DNA of 64,000 bases from Patella vulgata (lineage: Eukaryota; Mollusca; Gastropoda; Patellidae): positions 42,117,201 to 42,181,200 of the forward strand of contig NC_065887.2 of the NCBI RefSeq assembly GCF_932274485.2, written 5' to 3'. The notes below the pieces were generated by a model. The model was not told the DNA's origin. It saw only the letters and a program-made list of their open reading frames with translations, and searched no databases. Below are positions 35,019 through 46,400 of the stretch, in pieces. Positions within the stretch are counted from its first letter, which is position 1. Each line of letters starts with the position of its first letter. Position numbers and translations under genes: made by a program.

Positions 35019-35346
35019 CCACTAAGTCAACTTATATTTGTTCAGTTATAGCTTTAACATATGGTGCATAGTTTTTCTTTATGTATAAAGTGTTATAAAT
35101 TGATATTAACTGAATATCGGTGACCTACTAATATCTATAGTAGACTAATTATGTTAGTAGACAGATATAATACTAGGTTTATTGTGGGTATACAGTCGTC
35201 TATAGTTGATAATAATATATCATAAATAAATATATTACCAATAAACACGATATAATAATACGGTTGAGGTTTCTCTATAACTAATAAATAGAGAGGGAGT
35301 GTGTGTGTGTGTGTGTGTGTGTGGAGGGGGAGGGGGTGGTAACAAC

Positions 35347-35831
35347 TTAAAGAGGTATTATAAAAGATCTAAATCTACCTATCGCAGGCATTTCTGCAGG
35401 CATTAAATGTTATACAATTTATTAATCAGACATTTATTAACATGACAAGACCATAATCAACCATCGATGCCATCGGATGGCTCCGATTTTATTAAGATGA
35501 CAAGACCATAACCAACCATCGATGCCATCGGATGGCTCCGATTTTATTAAGATGACAATACCACAATCAACCATCGATGCCATTGGATGGCTCCGATTTT
35601 AAGTAGATTAGAACGGTTCGGCTAGTTAATGATTTAATTCAAAAATGGAGAATAACCAGTAGAAATTACGATAATAAACAATCAATGCACACATCTTGTC
35701 AAAACTAAAAACTCCAATAACTTCGCTCTATATAAAGTTAATTTGAATGAAATTTTCAATATATTCATTTTGCATTATCTATGTTTGTACTACTACAGCA
35801 AATAACGAAATCTTACAGAATGCATCTTTAA
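35347..35831 (-). mobile_element. MITE family 1 copy with internal triplication
   Basis: TTAA-bounded (35347-35350 and 35828-35831). The standard interior segment GACAAGACCATAATCAACCA through GGATGGCTCCGATTTTA is present three times in a row with a period of about 55 bases, making this copy about 100 bp longer than its relatives. Just upstream lies a (GT)n run at 35297-35321. Confidence 0.8.
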
Positions 35832-36590
35832 CACAGATCAGCCAGGTAACATCCACTCAACACAGATACCCAATACATGGGTTCATTACCACGACTCTTG
35901 CATCTGTCAAAGCCGTTATAATCTAAAGCGTACGCTTTAGACACCACCACCACGACTGCATTCACGAAATAGATAATGCAGGGTAACTGCCCAACAAACC
36001 AAGAACATAACGAATTACACATTACAGACGGATCAGTTACAGTACCAGTACATAATGGTATATTATAGTTACATATACAGTACCAGAACATAACAAACAG
36101 TATATTATAGACGGGTCAGTTACATTATCTAAAAAACAGTTTCCGGTCATTATTTATATAATAAACAGTTATTAGTTTGTTGTCATGTTACCCGGTTTTT
36201 ATGAAATTATCGTAAGCTTTACACTTCTTAATTATGATGAATTCTAACTTCTGTTTGAAAAGAAAAAACTAAGCGTGGGAGAAGAGGTAAGATGTGTTTT
36301 CTCAGCGTATTTTTGTTGTTATATTTTCTGTTAGAAGTATTAGTGTCTAAAGATTATTAGTATATATGTACAGCTATATGTATAGGTTTGAGGGAACCTC
36401 TAGATATATATACACTGCATATACACTGTAAAACATGATCTGTTCAGTTTAATACGCATCCTTTGTTCCTTTGAATACTTGACTTGTAAAGATATATGTG
36501 TGTTTGGCTCACAGACACGCCCTTTCCCTTCCCAGCTAGTTTTACCAACTTCTTTAAAGGGATACTATTCTTCATGAATCTTTTATATGA
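35832..36590. other. Intergenic DNA without gene
   Basis: A short duplicated segment (TACAGTACCAG...ACATAA and ATATTATAGACGG) occurs around 36020-36115. No gene is supported. Confidence 0.4.
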
Positions 36591-36594
36591 ATAT

Positions 36595-36775
36595 ATTATG
36601 CATCGGTCATTGTTTATATAGATACTATACATCGGTCATTGTTTATATAAATATTATACATCGGTCATTGTTTATAAAAATATTATACATCGGTCATTGT
36701 TAATATAGATATATATTATACATCGGTCATTGTTTATATAGATATATATTATACATCGGTCATTGTTTATATATA
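36595..36775. repeat. Minisatellite CATCGGTCATTGTTTATATA, about five to six copies
   Basis: Unit of 36-43 bases, length varying in its TATA part. Head to tail. Confidence 0.85.
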
Positions 36776-36784
36776 TATACTCTT

Positions 36785-37150
36785 AAAAAAAGTAGGGGAT
36801 ATTCAGAAACAATAAAAAACTGCGGAAATGCACTGCTGTTTTTATTAGAGGTAACCAGTGTATGTTAATAACAGGCCAATTGTCTACACATGAACATAAA
36901 CACTTCATATGGGCGGCTTATCTGACGGCCCGATTTCACTCGCAAAGAGATACACCGTCAAAAGTGAAAATGGATGTTTTTGATTTTTGTCTTAATAATG
37001 AGTAATTGCTCCACCAATCCTCGGACATTCAGCAATTCGTCGTGGCATGCTCCTAATCAACCGTCCAATCACGATTTGGGGCAATCTGACCCACTCCTCT
37101 TGCAGTGCCACGGCTAATTCTTGCAGTGTTGTCGGTTAACGTTGACGTCG
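36785..37150 (-). mobile_element. Tc1-type transposon remnant, transposase C-terminus
   Basis: On the minus strand 37135 down to about 36995 encodes LQELAVALQEEWVRLPQIVI, then GRLIRSMPRRIAECP, and ends RIGGAITHY followed by a stop. This is the usual C-terminal end of Tc1-type transposases (NL.EL...L..EW..IP......LI.SM..R......GG.T.Y). The element's outer end is probably near 36785 (AAAAAAAGTAGGGGATATTC). The rest of the gene is absent; the sequence stops where the opposite-strand element begins at about 37171. Confidence 0.8.
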
Positions 37151-37170
37151 ACGAACATGTCTCCCGATCA

Positions 37171-38117
37171 AATTAAACGCAACACACTAAAGCAAAGATA
37201 CGCTAAACAGTAAATGCGACTGGTTTATCGTATCCATATTTGCTTTCCTATTGGTTCTTGCATAAAATTTACTGTTTAGCGTATATTTGCTTTAGTGTGT
37301 TACGTTTAATTTGCAATGAGACGTCTTCAACATGATGAACGTCTACGCGCTATTGGCATGCTTCAAATGGGTCCTACACAGCGAGCAGTAGCCAACATGC
37401 TTAATGTGTCACAGTCTGTTATCAGAAGACTGTGGAACCGGTACCAACAAACACACAATGTTGATCATAGGCCTCGTTCAGGCCGTCCTAGAGCCACTAC
37501 ACAAGCCCAGGATCGATACATTCGTACACAGGTCCTGCGAATTCGAGAACAAGCGGCCAATCAGCTTTCTGTAGACTTGTACCAAGTTACAGGAATTTCA
37601 GTTACACCCCAAACGATTAGAAATCGGCTACATGCAGCCCATTTACATGTGCGACGACCGCGTGTTGTGCCTACATTAACGCGCCAACACATGGCAAACA
37701 GGCGTCAATGGTGTAGGCAGCGTAGAAATTGGGGTAATCGTCGATGGGCGCGTGTTCTCAGATGAGTCCAGATTTACACTGGATTTCACCGATAGGCGTT
37801 GCTCGCGTTTGGAGGCGTGTAAATGAGCGTCATGCTAACGTTAACGCCAGACAGCATGACAGATTCGGGCGTGGGTCTGTTATGGTGTGGGGGGGGGGAA
37901 TCACCATGACTGGCAGAACGGTGTGTACTACTGTGACCACATCCTGGCATCGATAGTTCTGCCCTTTGCTCAACGTTTAGGTCGACGTTTCATCTTTCAA
38001 GATGATAATGCCCGTGCCCACCGCGCTCGTGTCGTGAATGACTACCTCCAGCGTCACCATATTGTCCATATGCTTTGGCCAGCCATGAGTCCTGACCTTT
38101 CCCCTATAGAGCATGTT
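37171..38117 (+). mobile_element. Tc1-type (DD34E) transposon, 3'-truncated, frame-broken
   Basis: A 44-base inverted pair (37171-37214 and 37268-37311, ends AATTAAACG(C/T)AACACACTAA) directly precedes a transposase gene starting at 37316. Domains in order: an N-terminal helix-turn-helix pair (RAVANMLNVSQSVIRRLWNR), a GRPRATT AT-hook-like linker, a second helix-turn-helix with VTPQTIRNRLHAA, and then the catalytic core with FSDESRF (first Asp), GSVMVWGG, and QDDNARAH...MSPDLSPIEH. The last Asp and the Glu are 34 residues apart, so DD34E. At least three frame changes occur: after RRWARV (37764), after CSRLEACK, and around the G-run at 37889-37898. The 3' end with the terminal repeat is missing after IEHV at 38117. 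The copy is inactive. Confidence 0.9.
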
Positions 38118-38131
38118 TGATATATGATCGG

Positions 38132-38547
38132 GATCTTTGAAATACTTGTTTGAGTCATATTGTCTGGNNNNNNNNNNNNNNNNNNNNNNNNNNNNNNNNN
38201 NNNNNNNNNNNNNNNNNNNNNNNNNNNNNNNNNNNNNNNNNNNNNNNNNNNNNNNNNNNNNNNNNNNNNNNNNNNNNNNNNNNNNNNNNNNNNNNNNNNN
38301 NNNNNNNNNNNNNNNNNNNNNNNNNNNNNNNNNNNNNNNNNNNNNNNNNNNNNNNNNNNNNNNNNNNTTTTCTTTTCAAACAGAAGTTAGATTTAAAGAG
38401 AGAGAGAGAGAGAGAGAGATACCATACCACTTGACTCAGTGATATACCTTATAGGGCACACTCATTCCCAATACTGATCATCATCTCATTCCCAATACTG
38501 ACCATCATCTCATTCCTAATATGACTCAAAAAAGTATTTCAAAGATC
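38132..38547. mobile_element. Element with 30-bp inverted ends spanning an assembly gap
   Basis: GATCTTTGAAATACTTGTTT (38132-38161, 30 bases in all) and its complement at 38518-38547 differ at a single base. The interior includes the 200-N gap, a (GA)n run at 38396-38420 and three copies of a 27-base unit CTCATTCCCAATACTGA(T/C)CAT. The left end lies just 15 bases beyond the truncated Tc1 coding region. The true interior size is unknown because of the gap. Confidence 0.6.
38168..38367. other. Assembly gap (200 N)
   Basis: A run of exactly 200 undetermined bases, the conventional size for a scaffold join of unknown length. Reading frames through it are meaningless. Confidence 0.98.
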
Positions 38548-38892
38548 CTAAAATTTCTAAGAGGAGTTAGTCTGACAAAAGTAAAGTGTCAATCACAGTG
38601 CGCGATAGTACAAAGATTCAGAATTTCTAGAAAATAAAAAAGCCGCCAAAACAAGGTGAACATTGATTATTTCGATGCAAACTAATATTCGAATAGACCC
38701 CGTTAAATAATTTATTTGTGCTGTTTGGACGAATTTCCATTTTCGTCATCGTGAGTATGACATCCTGCCAGCCATCTATGACGTCATATTATAAATCCGT
38801 CAATCGATGCACAATCTAAGGAACACTCAAATTAAATGTGGATCGTATGTGGATTGGTAGAGCCTATGATTTCTTAAAGGGCAGTCGCCCCC

Positions 38893-38965
38893 AAGAACAA
38901 CAAGAGCAACAGCAGCAACAAGAACAACAACACCAAGAACAACAACAACAACACCAACAACCAGA
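38893..38965. repeat. CAA/CAG trinucleotide repeat
   Basis: Interrupted (CAA/CAG/GAA)n tract. In the plus frame it would encode a Gln-rich peptide, but no gene context is seen. Confidence 0.75.
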
Positions 38966-39453
38966 TAAGTTCCTGGTCCAAAAACACTACAATCTCCCTT
39001 TATTGTATTTTCACCCACGCCCTTTTTATACCATCGTCTGATGCATCATATATATTAATAACTTGTATATCCTACAAATCTACAACGACCAGTATCCAGG
39101 GAATACATGTTATTTATTTGGTTACCATGGGGCCATGTTTTATTCTATTCGTGGAATAATAAATCGTTAAGTACAGGAATAAATAGAATCCAGACCATGC
39201 AGAAAAAATGTTAAATATTCCTGTATGATACATGAAATAATAAATTGTTCAGTGACGTATTTTAACTGGATATTAACGTCATCATTATAGATGTTCAAAA
39301 TACAATAAAAGTAAAACAGCAGTTATCAAATATAATTCATATTAGTGAAAGAGTCTAATTTTGTGAGCGTGTTCTTGTGGGGAGGGGATGGGTTTGTGGG
39401 GAGAGGTGGGGAGATTTCCTTCCCCATACCAGACTCATCCAGTGATCAGCAGC

Positions 39454-39741
39454 GAGAGAGAGAAAGAGAAATGGGGTTTAACGTCCACTCGACACAAACT
39501 AGGTGATTTCGGGACTAACATATGGTTTAATTTTTTATTTCAATAATTCACTTGCGCGTGGGGGTCTTTAGCAGTGTGAGGAAACCGGAGGACCCGGAGA
39601 AAACCCACGAGGTTGGACAGGCCACCTTACTCCTTGTCACGTACAACCGGGGAATCGAAACCCCGCCAGTTCACTCAATGACAGACCATATGATACAGCG
39701 CGCGCGTGCTAACCATTCGGCCATCCACCCCACCCCCCTTA
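39454..39741 (-). mobile_element. SINE-B, full-length, with target duplication
   Basis: Minus-oriented: (GA)n tail complement, GGGGTTTAACGTCCACTCGA, core GGAAACCGGAGGACCCGGAG and AAAACCCACGAGG, B-box complement GGGGAATCGAAACC, and head ending in CCATCCACCCCACCC. A 9-base target duplication ATCAGCAGC lies at 39445-39453 and 39742-39750. Confidence 0.85.
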
Positions 39742-39750
39742 ATCAGCAGC

Positions 39751-40744
39751 AATATGGTGCTGATGGGTTGTAACGTATGTGCTGTTGCTGCACCCGCCGC
39801 CGCCGACGACGCAGATGCTCATGATGATTTGTGGCTGTGATGTTGTTGCAGCTGATGATGATTCTGCTGTGACTGTTGATCAGGATCTTATTGCTGCGGA
39901 TGATGTTCTGAGAATTAAGATGTGTTGTTATATTCTTCTACTGGTACTGCGGGTACTGCTGCTTTTTGTTGCTGCTGCTGGTGGGAAAGTGGACAAACCC
40001 AAGTAAATATTTGCATTTTTATACTTGACTTTTGACACCTTGGAATCTGGTTAATGAATATTAGCTACTAATCCTGCTTTCCGTTTAGATGGGTTTTCAA
40101 GTTATTTTAATATTGATATGTGCGTGGTATTTGAGACAACATGTGTAAGTTGTTGACTTTAAACCATGGAATATAATACCTTGTGATAAAACATGTTATA
40201 TGTTTATAATTCATGACATTTCTATATCTGGCATCTACATCTTCGTCTCTAGCTATATATAGAACGATACACACAATTAAAGGTCACTGTCCTATCTCTA
40301 TTTTAGGGGGACAATTAAAGGGTCCGAACCTAATATAAAAATGTTCAACATTCCGGGTATTATACCTCTGGAGTGTGACCTTTCTTCTGACAGGACGCTG
40401 GTCAGAACCTATCATAACCTGTATCTCTTCTTATTGATAATAGCCTTAATGTGATTGGTTGGATCAACCTTCTAATCAAAGCACGCCATGCAGAAAATGT
40501 CACGAATATTTCCAACAGCCTTGATTATCAAGGTTAAATGGTGTATTAGTATACTGTTGTCACAAGCATAGGACGGGTTTCTTAATGGGGTGACCGACCA
40601 AATAAACGAAACGATTGGTTTTAAAGGATTGCGTCGGGTTCTCGGGGTTTTTTATTTTGGTTTTTCATTTTATTGTTTTTTTAAATTATTCAGCATTATC
40701 AGTGAAATGAATCAAAAGAAGGTTGTCTTCAACAGAAAATAGTA
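39751..40744. other. Intergenic DNA; trinucleotide-rich start
   Basis: 39780-40000 is rich in GCT/GCC/GAT triplets on both strands. Its apparent frames are low complexity. No gene is supported to 40744. Confidence 0.4.
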
Positions 40745-41045
40745 GATTATCTGATCAGCAACACATAACTATTGGACTATACTAGTACTACCTTATCTGA
40801 TCCGCAGTCTGAACAGTTGGACTATACTAGTACCAGTTTATCTGACCAACAGTCTGTACAGTTGGACTACTACTAGCTTATCTGACCAGCAAGACACCTT
40901 GAACTATAATATTAATAGGTTATCTGACCAGCAACACGTAATTATTGAACTATACTATAAATAGTTTTGTCTGGCCAGCAAGACGTAATTCTGGGACTAT
41001 ACTACAGTAGCTGACCAGACACATAGCGCTTGGACTATACTCGCA
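40745..41045. repeat. Minisatellite of about 50 bp, six degenerate copies
   Basis: Units contain TTATCTGA(C/T)CAGCA followed by TTGGACTATACTA. Divergent, so old. Confidence 0.7.
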
Positions 41046-41582
41046 AAATTTGGATTCCATCTAATTGCTGTAATTGTAAAATCAGGACAAATAAAACATT
41101 ATCTATTACCCGGAAGACATCTAAGGCGTATACTGGTTAAACTCTTTTCATATAATAAAATCATCATGAGAAGAATAAGGTACTGCGCTGTACGTTTTAA
41201 GACAATGGAATCAATTTTCAGGTGTTACTAATGACCATGCGTTTATCAGATGATATCACCGAGTATCGTATTATTATATGGTGACCCCAACTGACCTGTG
41301 TAGCTATAAATAGACCAAAAGATAATAGAGTATATCAGAAAATATATAAATAATTCGTGATATTACCAGAAATATATTTTAAAGTGAAAATAAAACCCGC
41401 GACATGTGTTGTAGATTGTAGATATATGATTTGTTAAAGGTCACATGATTCAAGCCGTATATTCGCTCGTTTATTATTGACATAAATATATAGGCTATCC
41501 GTTTGGTAACAATGGTTATACAGCAATATACACATTTTGTACATAATATGCTTATTATTTTACACATTATATCATATACTTA

Positions 41583-41745
41583 CTAACAAGAATTATAACA
41601 GTTTACAAATAATATGGATAATAACAATGGATATACAAGAATATTATAACAGTTTGCACATAATATGGATAACAATGGTTATACAAGAATTATAACAGGT
41701 TACACATAATATGGATAATAACAATGGACATTATAAATCTATACA
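41583..41745. repeat. Minisatellite with TATAACAG-TACACATAATATGG unit
   Basis: Three units of roughly 55-60 bases: AAGAATTATAACAG(T/G)TTACA followed by AATATGGATAA(T)AACAATGG. Confidence 0.75.
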
Positions 41746-42460
41746 CAGTGTTTAAGGTCATGAGACGAAGAATCCTATTGATTTTCAGCGATTTCCGATA
41801 ATTACTGCCAGAGTTATGGCCCTTGATCACTTTGAAAAACCTTGTGGACGCTCTAAAGGCTTAAGTTAATATCCTATTGACTTTAAATTTTTACACAGTG
41901 TTTAAGGTCATTAGACGAAGAAGCCTATTGATTTCCGATAATTACTACCAAAGTTATGGCCCTTGATCACTTTGAAAAATCTTGTGGACGCTCTAGAGGC
42001 TAAAGTTAATATCCGATATTATATACAGTGTTTGAGGCCATGAGATAAAGAATCATATTGATTTTCAACGATTTCGGATAATTGCTGCCAGAGTTATGGT
42101 CCTTGATCACTTTGAAAACTCTTGTGACGCTCTAGAGGCTAAAGTTATCATCCCATTGACTTCAGATTGATACATAGAGTTTAAGGTCTTGAGACGAACA
42201 AGTATATTGATTTTCAATGAATCTTTATGATTTGAACAGCTAAATCCATGATGTTAAAAGTTTCGTATACTAAACGTTAGCATGGGGCAGAACTTTATAA
42301 AAACCAAACAAATTCTCTTGGTTTTCTGATAATTACTTAATTAGTTGTTACTCTTAATCATATTTTAATGTATTATAAAAAGTAAAAATATGCGACAACT
42401 CTTGTTGACTGCCCGGACGATATAATTGTTTCGTTGCCTGGCAACCTATCTTTTAATATT
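41746..42460. repeat. Diverged repeats with TTATGGCCCTTGATCACTTT
   Basis: Four degenerate units of about 130 bases share GTTATGG(C/T)CCTTGATCACTT and CTTGTGGACGCTCTA-type segments. From about 42165 to 42455 the sequence is a diverged copy of 49965-50257 (AGACGAACAAGTATATTGAT, GTTAGCATGGG, ATATGCGACAACTC, GTTTCGTTGCCTGGCAACCT). The same units recur within each 2,880-bp duplicate (46900-47060 and 49780-49940). Confidence 0.65.
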
Positions 42461-42607
42461 TTCATGAGAATTTAATATCAAACAAGATCAATGAGTTACT
42501 TGGATATTTCCAAGAAAAAAAATATAATGTTGGTGTCAAATATTAAATACATTAATTATTATATACTGTTTTGATGTTCAAGGCTCAAAATAAAACTTAA
42601 TAGAAAT

Positions 42608-42880
42608 TTATGAGGGTTTCTTTTCTGATGATAATCTAAACAGAGATTTGTCAACGTCCCCTAATATGTCCACCAAGTTTAATGGAGAAATTTTAACATG
42701 AATCACATTCAAACGCTTTGACAGACTGAATAATATCCACAATTTGAAAACGTAATTGACAGTAAACAAATATACATCCACCACTAGCATTTTGAAGGGT
42801 GGCTGTTCTGCGCATAAAACTGATATGCATCTACAAATTGAAATCACGTATACAAATTGAAATCCAGTAGTGAATTTCAA
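42608..42880 (-). other. Unassigned 90-codon open frame
   Basis: A minus-strand frame (with ISPLNLVDILGDVDKSLFRL near the end) is open for 90 codons. An overlapping minus frame is also open for part of the stretch, so the coding sense is ambiguous. No family is recognised and no splice signal is decisive. Confidence 0.15.
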
Positions 42881-43077
42881 ATGAACAATCTACAAAGAAA
42901 ATTGACCAATAGACTGTTGACCAGAAATTTGAATGGGTGGGCAACACTTCCATACTACAGGCTAATTTTGAGCTGTATTTTATAACCTCCTATTCTAGTA
43001 CTCACATTCTACTTGACATGTGAGGCTTTCTTTATCTGTCTATAATTTATTTTACTGGTTCATAGAAAATATTTTAA

Positions 43078-43331
43078 ATTAACCTCTCCAACAACATAAT
43101 CATCATCAAGTCTCTTACCAGAAGTCTGTCCAAAAATTTCAAGAAGAACTGGTACGACTTATTTCAAGTCCCCATCTGCCATCAGAATCTAATTATCAAG
43201 ACCAGCCCCAAAAAGACATTTTCAAATATCTGTGCTCTGACCAATCCAGAAATTTTAAAAGACCTTATTAAACATTCAAATACAATTATGTTTTTCTGGG
43301 TAAAAGGTAACAAAATGAACAATGCACAATG
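43078..43331 (+). other. Unassigned 84-codon open frame, exon-like
   Basis: Without a start codon, this plus-strand frame is open from 43078 to a TGA at 43329-43331. It encodes a non-repetitive peptide with segments KKNWYDLFQVPICHQNLIIK and NPEILKDLIKHSNTIMFFWV. Composition looks protein-like for such AT-rich DNA. No acceptor is clearly best (ATCATCATCAAG at 43110 is one option) and I do not recognise the family. It could be the end of a host exon or a transposon relic. Confidence 0.2.
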
Positions 43332-44336
43332 ATTTGTAATTTTAATTTGTTTTTAAACCATGGGTTCCAGGTGTCAAGACCAAGGTCTACCTTTCCTCTG
43401 TTCAACAATGCTCTGCTCACGAAAAGAACAATATATCATTAACTGTGTATATACACAAAGCCAATAATTTCATTTTAATAATTGAATTAATTTCACTGAT
43501 AAAGATAGATTGCTCAGCAATGAAACATACATCCACAGCAGCTAAGTCGTCAGTGCAGCCCATAAAGGTTGCTGCATATTTATTTTTTTGTAGGTAATGA
43601 TAATTTTAGCTGATTATATTATCGGAAATAGTTGAAAATCAATATATTTTTTTGTCTCATTAACATAAACACTGTATATAAATTTCAAATCAATTTGGGG
43701 AAAGCGTTCGACCTTAGAGTCACTACAAGATTGTTGAGATTAATTCAGTTATCAGTCAATAAGCTTCCTGTCTCATGGACCTCCTGGACCATATACTCAG
43801 TATAAATTTCAACTGTAACCCATAGAGTGATGACCGGACAGGTGTGACGACAATATACAACTACATTTTAAACTGGACATGATGTCACCTCAGTAACTGC
43901 TGATATTGTATCCACGAAATATAAAGCAATATAATTTTAAAATGTGTGTGTTTGAGTTAAGATATTGGAAATGTTGTGTGGATTTTTACAGGATTTTACT
44001 AGTAAAATGATGTCAGCCACTGCTTGTTGTAATCTTTAATAACCAGATACATAACACTTTTTCATCCAAAACCTCAAAAGGATATGTTTGTTTGTATAAA
44101 CTATCTGAAGCATTTTCCAAACAAAACGAATGTAAATAAATTAATTTAGCATTCTAAAATATAACATAACATGAATATGAATGAATGATTAAAAGCTTAC
44201 TTCAGCAATAATAATGCCCAACAATCAGTTTGTACATCATATAAATTGTTATATTTATCAAACAACCTATTTCAAAAATATTATCAAATTTATGGACATA
44301 TTAGTATTTTTTTCATAAGTATAAGAAAATGCATAT
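43332..44336. other. Intergenic DNA without feature
   Basis: AT-rich, no supported gene or repeat apart from scattered pieces of the GGCCCTTGATC-type repeats' flanks. Confidence 0.4.
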
Positions 44337-44962
44337 AAAATAATATCAGATTTCCATAACAAGAGGACTTTTAAAAAACTAATCATCATTTATAACAAAT
44401 TCTAACAATATTTGTGTAAGCTATTGCCCTGGAAATTTTTAACCTTAAAAAAGATCTGCTTGTCACATGTAATCAAATGTTTGAAAATATATAATTACAC
44501 GTTATATAAGCAATTGGTCATTGCAATTAGAAAATATACATTAACAGCAAGATTAAAAGTAACTTTGTTACCACTTTATGAAATGAGTTCAACTTATGTC
44601 CCCGTCATAATGGTTTGGCATCCTTACTGCGCTGCTGCGACCGTACGGCGACCAGAAAATGCACAAGGTCGCCGGCAAACGTGAACACAACGCGTGAAAA
44701 TGTCCCATAAAATTACAAACTTGAAAAAAGTCGGTTTCTCACAGCTTTCCAGGTCAGATCACAGAACCTTGGCGTTTGTTTTGAACATGCTCAAAATAAA
44801 CGCCATGACTCGGCGATCATTGGCGACCATGCAGACCACAGCACGATTTCTGGCGTTTCCACCAAGCTTTTACCACGTTTATGGCGATCTTGATACCCTC
44901 TGAGACCGTCGCCGTAGCAGCGTAGTAAGGATGCCACCCCGGTCTGACGGCCGACGGGGGTA

Positions 44963-45160
44963 TTAGACAGCACCTTCTTTTCTTACACTACCCAGTAATG
45001 TATTTAGCTCTTCCCGTTGTTTGGACTTAACAGCAAAATTTAACGCCCATTTTACCCATTTTTCACGATACTCAATAACCCCCTTCATGTCTTCAGCTTC
45101 ACTTTTTTGTGTCAATTTTAACAACATTTTGGCAGTATCAAAAGTGGTGGGAAAAGGCAC
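44963..45160 (-). CDS. Possible terminal coding exon, unrecognised protein (copy 1)
   Basis: On the minus strand the acceptor CATTGAAACAG is followed by 65 codons and a TAA stop. The peptide is soluble, charged and helical: VPFPTTFDTAKMLLKLTQKS, then EAEDMKGVIEYREKWVKWAL, and it ends LNTLLGSVRKEGAV. It has no repeats, its codon use differs from the AT-rich surroundings, and the frame stays open further upstream of the acceptor. I do not recognise the family. Upstream exons should lie to the right on the minus strand, but none was identified between here and the duplicate. Because the unit is duplicated in tandem, at most one of the two copies can be the natural last exon of a given transcript. 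Confidence 0.45.
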   Translation of the reverse strand: MPFPTTFDTAKMLLKLTQKSEAEDMKGVIEYREKWVKWALNFAVKSKQREELNTLLGSVRKEGAV

Positions 45161-46400
45161 CTGTTTCAATGTAAAATGAAAGAATTGTATCACTGATCAC
45201 TTATATAATAAAGATATTTTTAGAGTTATGAAAAATAAACGGGCATAACTCTTATCGTTATTTAAGCAGAAGAATTCATACCACAATTAAAAATCACAGG
45301 TCGACAAAATGTCCTTGTTAAAAATGTTTATTTCTCCCAAGATCAAATTTGGGTTTGCTTATCAATATGTGCAACAGTATTCAAATTTGAACAACATGTA
45401 TTTTCCATACTCTGTATTAGAGAAAAAATGATGATGATTATCTTATGTTAAATTAATACACATTATAAAGGTTGTTATTTTGTACTCCCATATTAAACAT
45501 TATTTATGCCTATAGATCTGTGATGCTACATGTCAAACTTCTAAATTTTCCATTTTTCTAAACTTGGAACAAACCTTTATGGGATTTTGAACGGGGTAAA
45601 AAATATTTCGAAAGTTTCGGCATACCAAAATGATGTGAGGGTGGGGGGTGGATCATGACCGCCAGATCGTCATGCTATAGGTCAACATTCTAAATTTTCT
45701 TTTTTCCTAAACTTGGAACATAAACCTTTATGGGAATTAGAATGGGTCGAAATTATTTCGAAATTTTCGACATACCAACATGTAGTAGTGGGTGCGGGGT
45801 GGATATGTTTTTAGGAGCAACCGCATTTCATAGCTTTTAAAATATTGTTTAATATGGACCAATTGATAATTTATCAGTTAAAAGAGATTATATTATTGTA
45901 TTGTTTGTTAATTAATTAAATACTGATAGATGTAGTTAAAAATCATTTACAAATAAAATATTTCACCATCACTGTGGTTTGAATCTGATAGGGTGGGGGA
46001 ACACTAGCCTTGTAATTTTGCTGTGAAATGTTGAACAAGCCGGCGGTAGATGAAAAACTGAGCTGCAGAATAAGCTTGTCAAATCAATGTTCAGGGAAGT
46101 GACGATTATTATGGAAGAAACATGAGGCTTCTTATTAATTTGAGATAACAATTTCACAGATAACAAGGTTTTAGTTTTGGAGTATAGCACATTTAATGTG
46201 AAGAACGAGAGTTGTTTTAACTAGGATCCTTCCAGCTGCAAAGTGTTCCATTTTAATCTACCCGAACTAGGCATATCTCTATATCGGCACCTCAGATGCC
46301 CCTCTGCCCATTTGTTGCACTATTTCATGGCTGTGCTGATGAAGACATTGTTACATCTATTGCACGAAAAAACGTCTGGTTAATCAACGAAAATTAATGT

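Noticed and set aside
38137-38442. Frames across the N gap
   Set aside because: Composed mostly of undetermined bases.
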